This document shows positions 1-13,000 of a stretch of 64,000 nucleotides of DNA, in pieces. Source of the stretch: Bilabrum cf. latius (taxonomy: Eukaryota; Bigyra: Bicosoecida; Bigyra; Bicosoecida). The stretch's first letter is position 1. Each line of letters begins with the position of its first letter. The notes below the pieces were generated by a model. The model did not search any database and was not told the origin of the DNA. It worked only from the letters and a program-made list of their open reading frames with translations. A program made the position numbers and the translations under genes. The stretch covers positions 682,001 to 746,000 of the forward strand of contig OZ237739.1 of the NCBI GenBank assembly GCA_965178125.1, read 5' to 3'.

Positions 1-11
1 CACCAATCACT

Positions 12-3000
12 TCACTTTGAAAGCTTGGACTGCACTGCCAGTCCAGAAGGCTGTTCATTGCTCCACTTCCCTGTGCGTCGATTCACGAACACGACGGTGC
101 CATCAGTGCCAGCCACCCGCTCCCACTCCGAGCCCTCCCCAGGGCCTGCACCGGCACCGGCACCTCCGCCGGCAGCCGTGCCACTGCCTCCAGCGGCACG
201 TACCATACCGTCAACCCGCTGTACTTTGGGTGTACGACCTCCTTCTACCCCGCGGTCGCGCCGCTTTCCCGAACCTTTGCCGCCCCCATCGTCGTCCCCG
301 CCTGCTCCACCTCGCCGTGCCACTATTCCTACTCCTGCTGCTCCCAGGTCAGCGTCCAGTCTGGCCTTAGCCTTGGCACCCGCCGCAAACTGGGCTTTCT
401 TCTCCTATCGCAGTGCCCGAAGTCTCTTTTCCCTGGCCTGCGCCGCCGCTCTGCTGCTGCCCGTCTCCTGCTGCCGGCTCGCCTCTTCCGCTCGCCTGAG
501 CCGAGCCGCCCTCTCCTCCTCCGCCAGCGTCCTTCTAGCTCCGAGGAGACGGCCGGAGCCTCCAAGTGCCATGCGAGAGTAGGTTTGGATGGTGCCACTG
601 CCAGTGAACAATGGGCTGAACTTGTGCCTTGCTGCATGCCTGCGCGTGATGACGCCCATTTTGAGCAGCTTGCTGGCATCCGTGGTCCACCGGGGCATAG
701 TCCATCGGCTTTCGCCAGTTTCTGCGCAGTAGTAGAAGTGCGACAGATGGTCCTCAGCTGTATCACCGGTATCGATGCCGGTGAACTGCTGCTATGAATC
801 GTCCTCGGGCTGATGCGGAACGAGCTCCCAAGCACTCGGGTCCTTCTCTGCATCGTCGCCGCCGAACACGGGAGGCTCCTTGGAATACTCGGCCCGCTGC
901 TCCCGCTTACCACGGAAGGAAGACGATGAAGCGGAAGACACATTCCGGTCAGACAGGGTCTGATCTGCCCCTGCTCCGCTGGCTGGCTCGGGCTCCAGGC
1001 GGTCCGTCTCACCAACCCTGGGATCGCTGCCATCATCAGCGTCCCCATCAAAGCCGCCCTCCTCGTCCTCGTCTTCGCCGCTACCCCCGTTGCCTGTTTC
1101 GTCCTCGAATCGAAGTCGAGCCAGCAGGAACTCGCCCCTTCGGTTGAACGCGCCGCCGGGCGGAGGGCGAGGCAAACGGCCTCGCCACACACCGGCACAC
1201 TCCCACCCTCCGCCAGTCACAGCTCCGTTCCCCGTGACCACACCCATGAGCCTAAGAGTGTCCCAGTACCTGCTAACCGATGGAAGCACCCATACCGTCC
1301 TCTTACTCCTCGGGTTGAAGAAGTACTCCTGCCCGTCCTTGGTGTACAGCTTGTCCCACTCCTCCGGTAGGCCTTCCTCCTCCACCGTGTGCGCAAGTCT
1401 GCGGATGGCGTCGCGAACGCGGTACCCTCGCCACACCCTCGCAAAATCTTTTGCGATGTTGCTGCGCCGGACTTCTTCGAATGCCTCCAGCGCCGCAGCA
1501 GAGTCATCCGCAGCGCGCTGCTCCTGCCTCTTGAGATACGCCTCAAACCCGTCATAGTCCTTCCCAGCGGCCTGCAAGACGTAAGACAGGAGGTTCACGG
1601 CATGCTGATTCCTCGGTTCTATATCGATGGCATCCAAGAGAACCCGCTCAGCCTGCCAGTGCTCCCCCTTGAGTGCAGATAGCAGCGCCCCCCAGCTCAT
1701 TAGCGCGACTTGGTCGTGCTTGTCGTGGTCATAGGCGTGCTGGAAGAAGCCCAGCTCAGCCATGGCAAAAACTGACAGATTGCGAGACACGCTCCGCTGG
1801 CCAGGTTTTTCCCTCAGGACATCTTCGGCGGACCGGGCACGCTCGATCATCACCTCGATTACGTCGAAGGACTCTTCCTGGGTCACCATGAGCAGGAGCG
1901 CAAAGCCGTACAGGATCACTGGTTCGTCTGGGCCTCGTCGGGTCATCCAGTCCAGCAGCCCCACGTACATCTGCCTTGCCCTAGCCAGGTCACGCTTGAT
2001 TGTCTGCTGGTAGAGCGCGTAGTTTACCCTCGCTGCAACATCCGTCGGCCGCTCCAGGTAGGAGTCCTCTGCCTGGCGCATCACCCGCTTGGCCTTGACA
2101 CACCGCATGACTGCCTTCCGCAGACGGGCAGCTCGGTATGACAGCGCAACGTGGCTGCTGGCGTAGTCCTCCTCCCGGATGTGGCCGATGCGTCTGTTCT
2201 CATCGCCCTGCCGGCTGGCAGCTCTATCAGCCCGCACCCACTCGAGGGGCTAGTGCCAACCTGCGGCATCGCTCGGGATGCTGGGGTCAACAACTTGAAG
2301 ACCGGTTGGCTCTGCAATCGAATGAGACAACGAGTGCCCCTGGAGCTGTCTGGCAAGGGCAAGAAACGCATGAGCGCGTTCAAGCCAAGCATCGCTCTTT
2401 CCACCCACCCTAGACTCTCCTTGCGATCCGCGCATGGCAGGCATATCACAAGGATGCAGGCACGCGGATGGCAGGGGCCTCCACCAACCGTGCTGGGTGT
2501 GTGGTCGCAGCCTTCGCGCGGCAGTGTCCAAGTCCCAGTCTCCTTGTGGCAGAGGGGTCCGGCAGCACAAGGGCCAGTCCTGCTGGACCTACCACGGCCA
2601 CATTTTCCCCACGAGGACCGGATCCATCCGTGCCGATGAGTCTGGCACGTAGAATTTAGGCAGAACTCGCACGGCAGGCACTGGCCGCTCGCCCGGGTCA
2701 TACTTGGCTGACATCAGCCGGCCATCAGGACCCTCTGGTAGCAGGGCAAACTCGCTCCAGCCGTTTCGGCGTCGCAGTAGCAGGCCTCGCTCCTTGGCCA
2801 ACTGCTAGAAATAGGATTCTTCCTGCTGACCACTTGGCGGCCAAAAGGCAGACGCTGCACGGATCCATCGCACAAATACCCTGACGCGAAAGCCCAGATA
2901 CACCCTTTGAATCGTCCAAGCAGCCCACTGTTCGGACTGTTTCTTGTGTTCAGCATACCATGTGAGGACGCCTTGCCGACCACGCCAGATGCGTTGTAGT

Positions 3001-6000
3001 GCAGTTGCACCGTCACGCTCCCTGCGCTTCAAATCGACCACCTTTCGCGCACGGAAGCAGCGGAATGCGCATTGCACAATCAGTGAGGCAGCTGACATCT
3101 CCCTAACCGCCCGCATTGCCCTCCTCGCGCGCGAGCGACGGAACGCGCGCTGCATAGCTCGCGCTGCCTGGCTGCGTTGGATCTGAATTTCGAGCAAGGC
3201 CTGCTCGCGCTGCTTGTCCCTCCTGTAGTCCTCCACCGTCGCATCATCCACCTCAGCCTTGGCGGGGTTTCGCCGCCTTCGCAGTTCCTTGCGACCCAGA
3301 CGAGCGACTTCAAGCGGGTCGTCGTCCTGCGTCTCACCGGAGACAGTGTGTCTGAACCGCACCCTACCCCGAGTTGTGTCTACAAAGGGTTCCCAGCCGC
3401 CCCCAAGCTCGTCCGGTCGCTGCTCCGTCTCCTCGCCGGTGATTCGGTGCCGCCAAATCGTCTTTCCATCAAGCAACCTCACGCTCTCCGACCAGTCTCC
3501 TCGCTTGCCGAAACTGAAGCCCCCGGATGCGACCAAACGGCCGCCAGCCGTGGCTAGCGGCCTGCTATGATGCGCAGCCTGCCCGTTGGCTTGTGGGCTG
3601 CGAAGACCGACCCCCAGCCGGGGCAAGGATGTTGCATCAAGCGAACCAAGCGGGGCTGTCTTGAACACGGAATCATCAAGGTGTTGCTTATGCTGCATCG
3701 ATCGGCTGTCCGACTGTCCAAAGGCACTGGTGACGGAGCCAGCTGGCCCTTCGGCAGACGACGCAGATCCACGCTACGATTGTCCCCAAGTGCTCGACGG
3801 GCTCGCCAGCTCGACAGCATGGGCGGTATCCTCATCGATAGAGAGCTGAGACTCGAACCCAGGGCTGGTCGGTCCCCCGAAATGGGGCGTGCTCTGCTGC
3901 ATCGAGGTACCCAGGGCAGCAGGCAGACCACCCGGACGAGCGGTCCCGCGCGATGACGTACCAAATACAGAGTCGTCCCGCTTCAGCGATGACGCAGCAT
4001 CCGGTGCATAACTCAGTCGAGCCCCAATTCCCTTGAACTCGTGAGCGGGAGTAGCCGGTCGCAGCGCGCCAAACCGAGTCTCCGTGAGCTTGTCCAGTGC
4101 CTCCTGACCGTGACCGTGCCCAGTGCTTGAGGATCTTGCCGATCGATCTCCATCTGTAATGTGCTCATCCTGCGCCTACCCAGCCACTGCTTCTGCGTCT
4201 TCCTTCACAAGCCTGGCCTCTCCGCTGCCGGAAACGACCACCTCGACAAACTCAGCGAGCAGCAATCTCTCGAGCTTAGCTGAGCCGCACATGCGGGCCT
4301 CGCCGAGGGCTGTCCTGCCCTAGAAGTTCTTGATGTTGGCATCTAGCTCGTGCTGCAGCAGGAGCTCTGCGCAGTCTGCGGCGTCCAGGGCAGCGCAGAC
4401 GTGAAGGGCAGTCTCCCCACGGAAGTTCGTGTCGTCAGGTACAGCCGCATTGTTCAGCAGTTCTGCCACTGCAGGGGCAATCCCAAGCCTGCAGGCCATG
4501 TGCAGCGCCGTGTCACCAGCCGAGTTCTGAATGCGCACGTCTGCATCACCCTCCACAAGTGATGCCAGCATTTCCGCAGAAATCTGCGCCGGTTCCGCAT
4601 TCACCTCCTCAGAATTCCCATGGGCACCAGAAGCAGCGTCACTCCCAGTTGGGCCAGGTGAATCCGAGGCCTCTTCTGTGACCGAATCGCCACTTGCTTC
4701 CGCTCGGTATCCCTGTCCTTCTTGCTTCTCCAGTCCAGCGTACAAGGCAGCGTAGTGCAGAGCCGTGTTCCCGATCCTGTCTTTCAGTGCTGTGTCGGCT
4801 CCGCTGTGCACGAGCAAGGCGACCATCGCGCTGTGGCCAGACTCCACAGCCACATGAAGCGGAGATTTTCCCTCGTACTGCCTTGGATTCGGCACTGCGC
4901 CTGCTACTAGTAACGAACTTGCAATCTGAACACTGCCACGCCTAGCAACGACGTGCAGGGGGGTCTCTGCCTTGCTGTCCCTCGCATTCGGTGACAATCG
5001 CCACTTTCCTTGCAGGAGTACGTCAACGGTAGTCAAATTTCCAAACTAGCACGCTAAATGCAAGGCAGTTTGACGCTGTGCGTCCACGATACCGCCCTTG
5101 GCAACGTTCTGCAGGAGAACCTCACAGCTGTCTGCGCGGCCGTGTTTGGCCGCAAGCATGAGCGGAGTCAGGCCCTCAGTATCCTATATCTCTGTGTCGG
5201 CACCTCGAGACACAACGTAGTCCAGCAGCTCCATCTGCTTTGGAAACGGGCGCGCCGTCGCAAGCACGTGCACAACGGTACGACCTGTTGCGTCCTGCTG
5301 GTCGGCGTTGGCCCCAGCTCGCAGGCAGGCTTTCACGATCCGCCTGCTGCCGTGGGTCGCGGCACGCATAAGCATGTTTCGGCCATCTCGATCCTGGGTA
5401 GTTGCCCAGTAGAAAGCATGTTCGCCGTAGAGATAAGGCAGCAGCACGTCAGCCTCCTTCTCGTCCGCAAGACGCATCATGAGCTCGATGCGCTCGAATG
5501 CAACGTCGCGCCTAGCTAGATGGCCCCGCACGATGCGCTGTATACTAGTGGCGGATTCTGCGAAGTGTCGATCCCACGCATCTCGCCGGGAGAATGCATA
5601 TGCTCGCCAGGCGCGCTAAACGCTGCGAGCTGATCTGCTCCACGTCCTTATTCTCCTTGCTAGCCGCCTTGCGCCGTAAGCTCGCCAGCGTGACTGTATC
5701 ACCGTGGCCGCAAGTCGCTGTCGCCGCATAGTTGCCACCAAGAACTGAGCTCGTCGTGCCCTGTACACTGCTTGCAGACCCAGTGCCACTGCTAGCCTTG
5801 CCTGTTTGCAGCTGGTTGCAGAATCTCGCCAGTCGTGGAATCTGCCCCGAAGCGATGTATCCATGGCGCGCTTAAACATTGCCGCCACCTGCTTGTTCCG
5901 CCTCACGACCCCTCTCCAGAGCAGCAGGCAGGAGCTCTCCAGTCTCCTCTGGATTCGTCCGAGAGACAACTTGATCAGTCGCTGCCGCCGCGCTTGCTCT

Positions 6001-9000
6001 CGCTGCACGGCCACTGCCAAGTGCCTGCCTGCGAAACCTCGCCAGAGAGACTGCAAACCTCGAGCAGCACGGTGCATTGCAACGAGTCGGCGCGCAAATC
6101 TTCCACGGTACCGCTGCTGTAGACCCGAAGCAACACGAAGCCTCGCGTCCCTGCAAGCGCGAGCGTGCGCATAGAGGCCCCCCACGAGCACATGCCTCTA
6201 CCGCGACGTGGTGATTCGACGATACAGAGCCCTGGCACCGCGCCTTCTGTCCCAGTGGCGCTTCCAACCGTTGAACGCAGAACGCTGTACCCGTGTAAGT
6301 ACGTGCTTTAAGAAGCTCTACGCCTTGGAATGCTTGGTTGCGTTCACCTTGCGCATGATCTGATAGTCCTCTCTGGCCCGTCGGCCAAGCCACAGCCTCT
6401 CAAGATGGCCGGCAATCCTCCGCGCCGACTTGTGCTAGTCACTTCTCTGCTTCCATAGCTTAAACCGCTCTTTGATTCTCCGGTTGGTGCCCTTTCTCGC
6501 GCTGCTCTCCAACTGTGCCCATCTTGCCCAAGCTGAGAAAACCCGGCCGACATGCCTTCCCTGCATTTCGTGCACAAACCGGCGCACAATGTGCCTCTTA
6601 AGGCCTAATTCGTGGTCCATCAAACGTATGAGCTGCTCCTGTTGCTCTCTGAGCAGCCTTTCGATAGCAGCTTCCCGATCACTCTCAATTTCATCCTTGC
6701 GGCGCTGCACATCGACCTGGGCCTCTTGCCGAATGCGGTCGCGCTCGAGTCTATCTCGATATGCGTGCTAGATGCGAGTGGCTGCGCGTTCAGATAGCTC
6801 CATGGCAAAGTGTTGTACGTCATCTACAACGGCATCATGCGCGTCGAGCTAATGGATCGCACCGTTGTTGATGCTGTCGCTGACGTCCTGCGGGCTCGGC
6901 GGCCGCGTGCGCAAGCGGTCAAACTCATCCAGAGCCGCCTCTAGGTGCCAAGGGATGCAGGCATCCCAGAGGCTTTCGTATACGTTGTGAGCTGGAGAGT
7001 CGCCGGGATACGGAAGCTTGCCCGCCAGAGCGAGGACTCCAGGCGGTGCCCCGCTAGTACTACCACCAGGCTCATGCTGCCGGCGGGAGATCCACCTCTG
7101 CTCTAGCCTGAGCATGCTGAGCCTAAACGCGGCCAATCCTCGGCGGAGAGCAGGTCCTTGGTCCATGGCAAATCGCGTATTTCGAGGATCTTTCTTATCT
7201 CTTCGGGCAATAGGAGGCAGTGGTGCCGGTTTCCGTCCAAAGCCGGCGCCAGACGCCGCATCGATGGTGGCCCACGATGCCTCTTCCGCCTCCTTGGCTT
7301 GAGCTGCCCTTCGCGCTGCCTTTGCGAGCGATTTTTCAAGCCTCGCTATCTCTCGACCAAGCTATTCTTTCCTGGCTATTTGCCTGGATGCCTTGGCTGC
7401 GAGTTCGGCTTTCTTGTCAAAATCGGATGGCTTGCCTGTCCACCTGCCGTTCAGCAGCATTTCGTCGCTCTAGTTTGTTTCAATAGCCTAATTGATGCGT
7501 GTCAGCGAATTTTGGCACACCTACAGCTGCTGGTGAACCTCTTGCTCATCTGAAGCAGCCTGTTTGGCTGCTGCAGCTGCACGAAGCACACGATCGGGGC
7601 GAGTGCCGGTTGCACTTCCAGGCTCAGCCTAGACATTCTGTTGCAGAGGGCCGTCATGCTCCAACGCTGAACGGCGAACGTCGTCATCTGACGCTGCAAC
7701 AGCGCTATAAACGAACCGGAAGAATTCCCGTGTATCTGCCAGCGGCACTGCAAAACCATCCAGCTGCCGCAGCACGCCGGATTTGATGAGGGCACAGCAG
7801 GCTGTGTCAACCAGCCGCTGTGCACACCCTCTCAGCGGTCTCGACATCGCCTCTCCCGATGGTATCTCATCGTTTGATCCATTTCCTCCACTTGCATGGC
7901 TCGAATGCACGCTCTGCACGCGCTTCTGGTCGCGTGGGACAAGGTCTGCAGGTGGCTCGCAAGCCGAACCTTGTCGGGCCTCAAAGGCAGCACGCAGCAC
8001 CACCTGGACCGCTTCAACCGACAAGAACACTCTACCAACTTGTCCTGACAGTCGATCGTCCCGCAAGGACACAAATGCTTTCTCAAGTGGAACCGCTCGT
8101 CCCTGGTACTCGTCTGCATACCCCTGCCTGGATCTGAGGTTCAGGCCAAGCATGGCGCTGGCCGCCCTCCGTACGGCTAGCATTGCACTCAAAGCCAAAG
8201 GATCGTCCGACTGCCTCAGTAGCCTGCTGAAGTGCGCCACTTCGGGGAATGCGGGGGGCAACATGGATTGATCCACACTAGAGGGGTCGTCGTCGCCTGG
8301 CGAGACATCCACTGTCTGCTGAGTACCTGAGCGCTGGCTTGTTTCCGCACGTGTACGGGGCTTGGCCATGTGGTGCATTGACAGCATCCAGCGGTCTACA
8401 AAGGTGTGGCATGCCGCCGGAAGGCCAGCCTTCCTCCTCATCTGCCTTGCCACGCAGGCCGGAAAGTCACGGGTCGGGTCAACAGACAGGTCACCGGATG
8501 AAATGGCAGCAGCATCTGATACCTCGTCTAGCACATCCTCTACTGTAGACAAGGTACTGCGCGGATCCATCAGTTTGAACGGCTTGCTTGCATGTCTACT
8601 GCTGGAGATGGCGGGGAGCGGTGCCTTGGCAGAGCTCCGAGGCGATGCCTCTTCCGCGCTGCCCTGCCCCCACGCCACTCTCTATGGCAGCACGTCCCTG
8701 CGAGGTGCATCGGCATCGGCATCGGCATCAACCCGACCCGGTCGCCCAGCAAGGGATGAGGAAGACTTGGTGTGGTGCAGCCGAGCAGGCATGGTGCCTC
8801 CCAGCCCGGCAAACGGTGAATCCGGTCTCAGATGGCGCTGGCGGCTGCGGCCAGTCCTCGTCCTGCCTCTGGCCTTGCCGCGCCCGCTGCCCAATCCACC
8901 GGTGGATTCGCGTTCCAAGTGCCTCGAGGAGCCCGCGCTGCCTGGTGCTCGTCTTGTACCGCCCGCGATGTGCCTGTCGCGAGCATTCTCTAGGTCCTTT

Positions 9001-9758
9001 GCATTCCTTCTGCTCGCATGATGACCGCTGCCGCTGCCGACCGCGCTAGTTCCGCCTCGAGGCCTGGTGCCAAGCCGCTTCACCGCAACACGCGCTCTAC
9101 TGCTCTTTTCAATTGCTCTTGGCCGAGGTACTAGACGGTCCAACGCAGAGTAGAAGGAATAGTACTGCTGGCGAAGGACCTCTTGGGCACCAATCATGGC
9201 TGGACTGGGGTCTCCTGCGGGGTCCGAGCCGCTTGCCGCCACGGCGGCGAGTTTTTCGTCACCTACGGCGCCAGCCGCAGCAGGTTTCCAGGTGGTTTGC
9301 AGCGATGGCAACTTTGGTGCAATGCTGGATTGTTTTCCTGATACATCCATGCCCACCTCGCGATCCACTCCACGGTCAGCGAGCTGTATTCGCAACTCCT
9401 CCGTGACCTCTGCGTAACCCACGTTCGCTTCGATTTCAGCAGCACTTCTATAGCGACTTGGGGAGCTCGAAATGCCCTAATAAGTTGATGCTAGCGGAGC
9501 TTCTTGGGATTCATGCTCCTCCAAGAGCGCACGATTGCCTTTGTTTCTGGCAATATCGCTCTGTTTCGTTTCCTCCTACTCGTCAATATCAAAGGCATTT
9601 CGCAATTCGGCCACGGATAAACTTGCCAGACTTTGCTGTTTGTCTCTTCTCTTCTTTCGAAGTCTTCTTGATCGGTCAGACTGTTTCACAGTCTAATCAA
9701 TGGAGAATGGCGACTGTACAACCCCACCTGCTGCACTAAACCACTCATTACGCTACAT
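12..9758 (-). CDS. Giant SFI1/IQ, ankyrin, TPR-like and WW-domain scaffold protein (3,248 aa, UAG=Gln)
   Basis: One uninterrupted frame of 3,249 codons runs from ATG at 9758 to TGA at 12-14. About 26 in-frame TAG codons are read as Gln, and I found no TAA or TGA inside. The start is the only upstream in-frame ATG, following an in-frame TAA. Visible modules by residue: charged N-terminus (1-130); low-complexity and helical stretches (130-970); coiled coil (about 990-1060); SFI1-like W motifs such as VFSAWARWAQ, FKLWKQ and FNGWKRH mixed with IQ motifs (about 1060-1410); ankyrin repeats (about 1430-1815); two degenerate WW-like segments (about 2090-2150); more IQ motifs (2190-2300); TPR-like helices (2560-2760); another IQ; a clear WW domain with EYFFNPRSKRTVWVLP (about 2800-2830); a second WW with FYYCAETGESRWTMP; and a WW-like C-terminus. 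IQ and SFI1 motifs bind calmodulin or centrin, and WW domains bind Pro-rich ligands. A cytoskeletal, basal-body or flagellar scaffold is inferred. No intron was seen. Confidence 0.85.
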
Positions 9759-10075
9759 AGACCGAACAATATTCACAACTAAACTACTCGTGGCACAATG
9801 TAAGCCATTACGCCGATATTACTGGGCTTGAAGCCACCCCAAAGCATTATTGCGAACGGATTCAACAGAACGTTCACTAGGGTTCCTTGGCTGCGAAATG
9901 GCGCGCTGAGCGCCGCGCTCGGTTCGTACCAATAACAACAGCCAGGATAGCTTAAAATAGCTTGGTAGATGTTCCACGGGGAAGTTTAAATTAGTTATTC
10001 CTGGTAACTTTGGCCTGCGAGGCGTCAGTACAGCTAGCCGTTTCCTTAACTTCAGCTGACGCGTGCGCTGACAAC
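9759..10075. promoter_or_regulatory. Divergent intergenic region between scaffold and EF-hand/WD40 genes
   Basis: This 317-base gap separates two divergently transcribed giant genes and is visibly more AT-rich than the coding DNA on either side. It must hold both promoters. I see no convincing TATA box or other named element. In-frame TAA codons just outside each start support the chosen ATGs. Confidence 0.5.
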
Positions 10076-13000
10076 ATGGCTGCGATGGAAGTCTTGATGC
10101 TGCTGGAAGGCCGGGCCCTCGAAAGAGTATACGACGAGTTCAAGAAGAAGGCAGATGAAACAGATGGCGATGGGCTGACTCTCGATGAGTTTATTACTGC
10201 GTGCCTCAAGAACATTGAGTCCACTGATGCTACCCGCGTTGAGCTCGTCGACCAGCTGACGGAGCTATTTGCGGCAATCGATGTCAATGGAGACGAGTAG
10301 TTGGAGTGGTCTGAGTTTATTGGATTCATTGCAGAAGCCGGTGTTATGAGTTCTGTCAAGAAACTGCCGCCTAGGCCCTTCCGGTACGCATTCGATGCAA
10401 TGTTCGTTGACCGGTGTTCAAGACCAGATTGCAAGCAGATCCTAAAGCTGCAGCGCTCTAGCGGCAGGAGAGGCTGCATTTACGCTCTTGAGGATGAAAT
10501 TAGCGAAATTAGAATCTACGATTAGATCTGCAGTGCGCAAATCGGATCCATCAACGTGGACCCCAACCATCGAGCCGGGCAGCCGCCACTCTTTGCAATC
10601 GATATGGAGTTGATCGCGGAGCATCGGCTGGTCGCAGTCATGCTTAGTAGCTACACAATTGGACTTTGGCACACGGCGGGGTAGCAGTCGTGTCACGGCA
10701 TGCTGCCTCGGCGAGGAGCACACCCAAGTTGCATGTGCTGGAATGCAGACTCCAACCGCCTATTCGTCGGCTGCAAGGATGGCAGGGTCCAGGTGTTTGA
10801 CGTGGAATCGAGAAAGCTCGTCGCTGAAATACGAGCGCACGCAGACGTCGTCACCAGCATCTTATCTGTGTATACGGGATCGACCGGCTCCATCGTCACC
10901 CACGGCCTGGACAAGAAAGTGCAGCTGTGGGACGCAACCCTCGGTTCTACTCGGCCACAGCCCATCGTAGGAACCAAGCAGATTCTAAATTGTCTCACAT
11001 GGATGCCGAAGAACGCCAAGCTATTGGCCGCGACGCACGGTGGCGGCGGGGAGATTATTGCGTGGGACTTGGCGATCACGGGAGTGGCATTCTAGCTGGT
11101 TGGCCACCAGAGTGACGTGGTCGCCATGAGCCCGGTGCACAACGATTCAAGGCTGGAGCGCCTGGTGTCTGTCGATTCCACCTGCATGTTTCGCGTGTGG
11201 GAGCTGTACGAATCGGCCACTGGTGAGATCCCGTGCCTGACCGTGTTCAGCCCGCCTGCGGTGTCCGTGCAGCAACCCAACTGCATGCTCGTCCTCTCAT
11301 TCAGAGACGAGAGCAATTCCGGTGGACAACAAGCCATAGGCGACGGGCGCGCTATGGGAGGGGCCAGTGGCAGCAGGTCTGATAGTGAAAGGCAGGCCGC
11401 CGCAGTGACTCGGTCATTGAAGCGGAAAGACGAGAACCCACCGGCCCTTCTTGGAGTCGCTGACGAGCACACCATTGTGCTGGCTGGGATGCGCATGCAG
11501 CTGTACCGTCACACCTTCTTTGTGCCCGGGTCTATTGTCAATGTGGCCGTTCACAATCCAGTGTCACATGCTTTCGTGACTTGCGTCGGGACAGAGCTAT
11601 CTGTCTGGGACGACCACAATGGGCGGAAGACCCTTGAGCTTCCCAAAGTCTTCCCCACTGACGCAACTGCGATCTGTTTCGACGACCGCAAGCGCAAATT
11701 GATTATTGGGAAGGCTGATGGAGTCATCACTGCTTATAATTGCTTGAACGGGGCGGAAATGAAGGAGGTCAGTGTTCCGCATGCGGCCGAGGTCACGAGC
11801 CTCGTGTACCACGTCAAGGACAGGAACCTGGTGTCTACGTCGCGAGATGGAAGCATCATGGTGCACGACGAAGAGCCGCAGGAATCGATAGAGACATTAC
11901 GGTACGTTTAGAATGCGCACGACGGTGAGTGTACGTGCGGCGCTGTCAGTGAGGAGCTGGCCTATATCGCGTCCGGTGGGGCTGACGGTGTCGTCAGGGT
12001 GTGGGACTACGAGTCTCTCGAGCTTATCGTGGAGCTAGTGCATGAGATCAGCAACAGGACCAGCATAGATAGCCATAACATAGATCCTAAAGCTGCGGTG
12101 GCACCTCCTGTCCGAGGCGGCAGCGTGCGAATGCACTCGTCTGCAGGTGCAATGGCGACACCTGCGGTGCTGCCCGGTGTTCGGGGCCGTGTCGGTCCGT
12201 CCATTCTATCGCTGAAACTATCGGGTGCCCGCCCGCTTCTGGTGTCGTCAGACGCTGCAGGTACTATTCGATTGTGGGGCTTACAGGCAGCCCCAGTCTC
12301 GAGAGAGTTTACCCACATTGCTGCGTTCTCGCACACTTTTCCGCAGGCCCGTTCCGTGCTCGATACGTCCCCACCAAGTGGTCGAGCAAGCCTCCGTGCT
12401 ATCCGAGCCGCAGTTGCCATGTCAAAGCCATCTCACCTGCATCAATCCGGACAGATCTCTCAGGCGGCTGCTCGGTAGCTGGCAGCACTCAGGAAAAAGC
12501 GGAGGCCTGCCGGAGTCCGGTTACCAGTGGAGGATGAGGCCAGTCGGTGGTGGGAGGGAGAGCTATAGAGGAACAGCTACATCTCGCGAGTGATTGACTT
12601 CTTGTTGGAGCGAAGCAAGCGAGCAGGCCTCCTTGCACCTCAGAGCAAAGCAGACAAGTAGCGGGAATAGAGAATCTAGGCGGCAGTCGCAACTGCGTCC
12701 GATCGTGGCCTCACTCCGGAACAAGCTGCAGCTGAGGCTGAGAAAATGAGCGGTGTCGACGGCGACGACAAGGCTTCAGTTGCAGCACTGTATGCTATTG
12801 CAAATGCTTCGCTTATCCGAGACGAGATGCAGCGCCTAACAGCAGCCCAAAAGAATCCGAGAATGCGACAGGTAGTCGAGGCTACTGCCGAAGCGGCTCA
12901 CTTGATTGGGCTTGAATTCGACCTTGAGGCACTGGACATGCTAGCCCAGGCAACCGTTGGTCAAAATTCATCCACAGAGACCTATAAAGACTGCAGAGCT

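Noticed and set aside
12-9758. Series of broken pseudogenes separated by TAG stops
   Set aside because: Only TAG interrupts the frame; TAA and TGA never do over thousands of codons. Domain sequence continues intact across each TAG, which decay would not produce.
10298-10300. TAG as Leu (as reported in one rhizarian) or Tyr
   Set aside because: The sites in DQWR, QxGRTAL, LTxxQ-type and IPxQxTxYxC contexts are Gln positions. Leu or Tyr would break several motifs at once.
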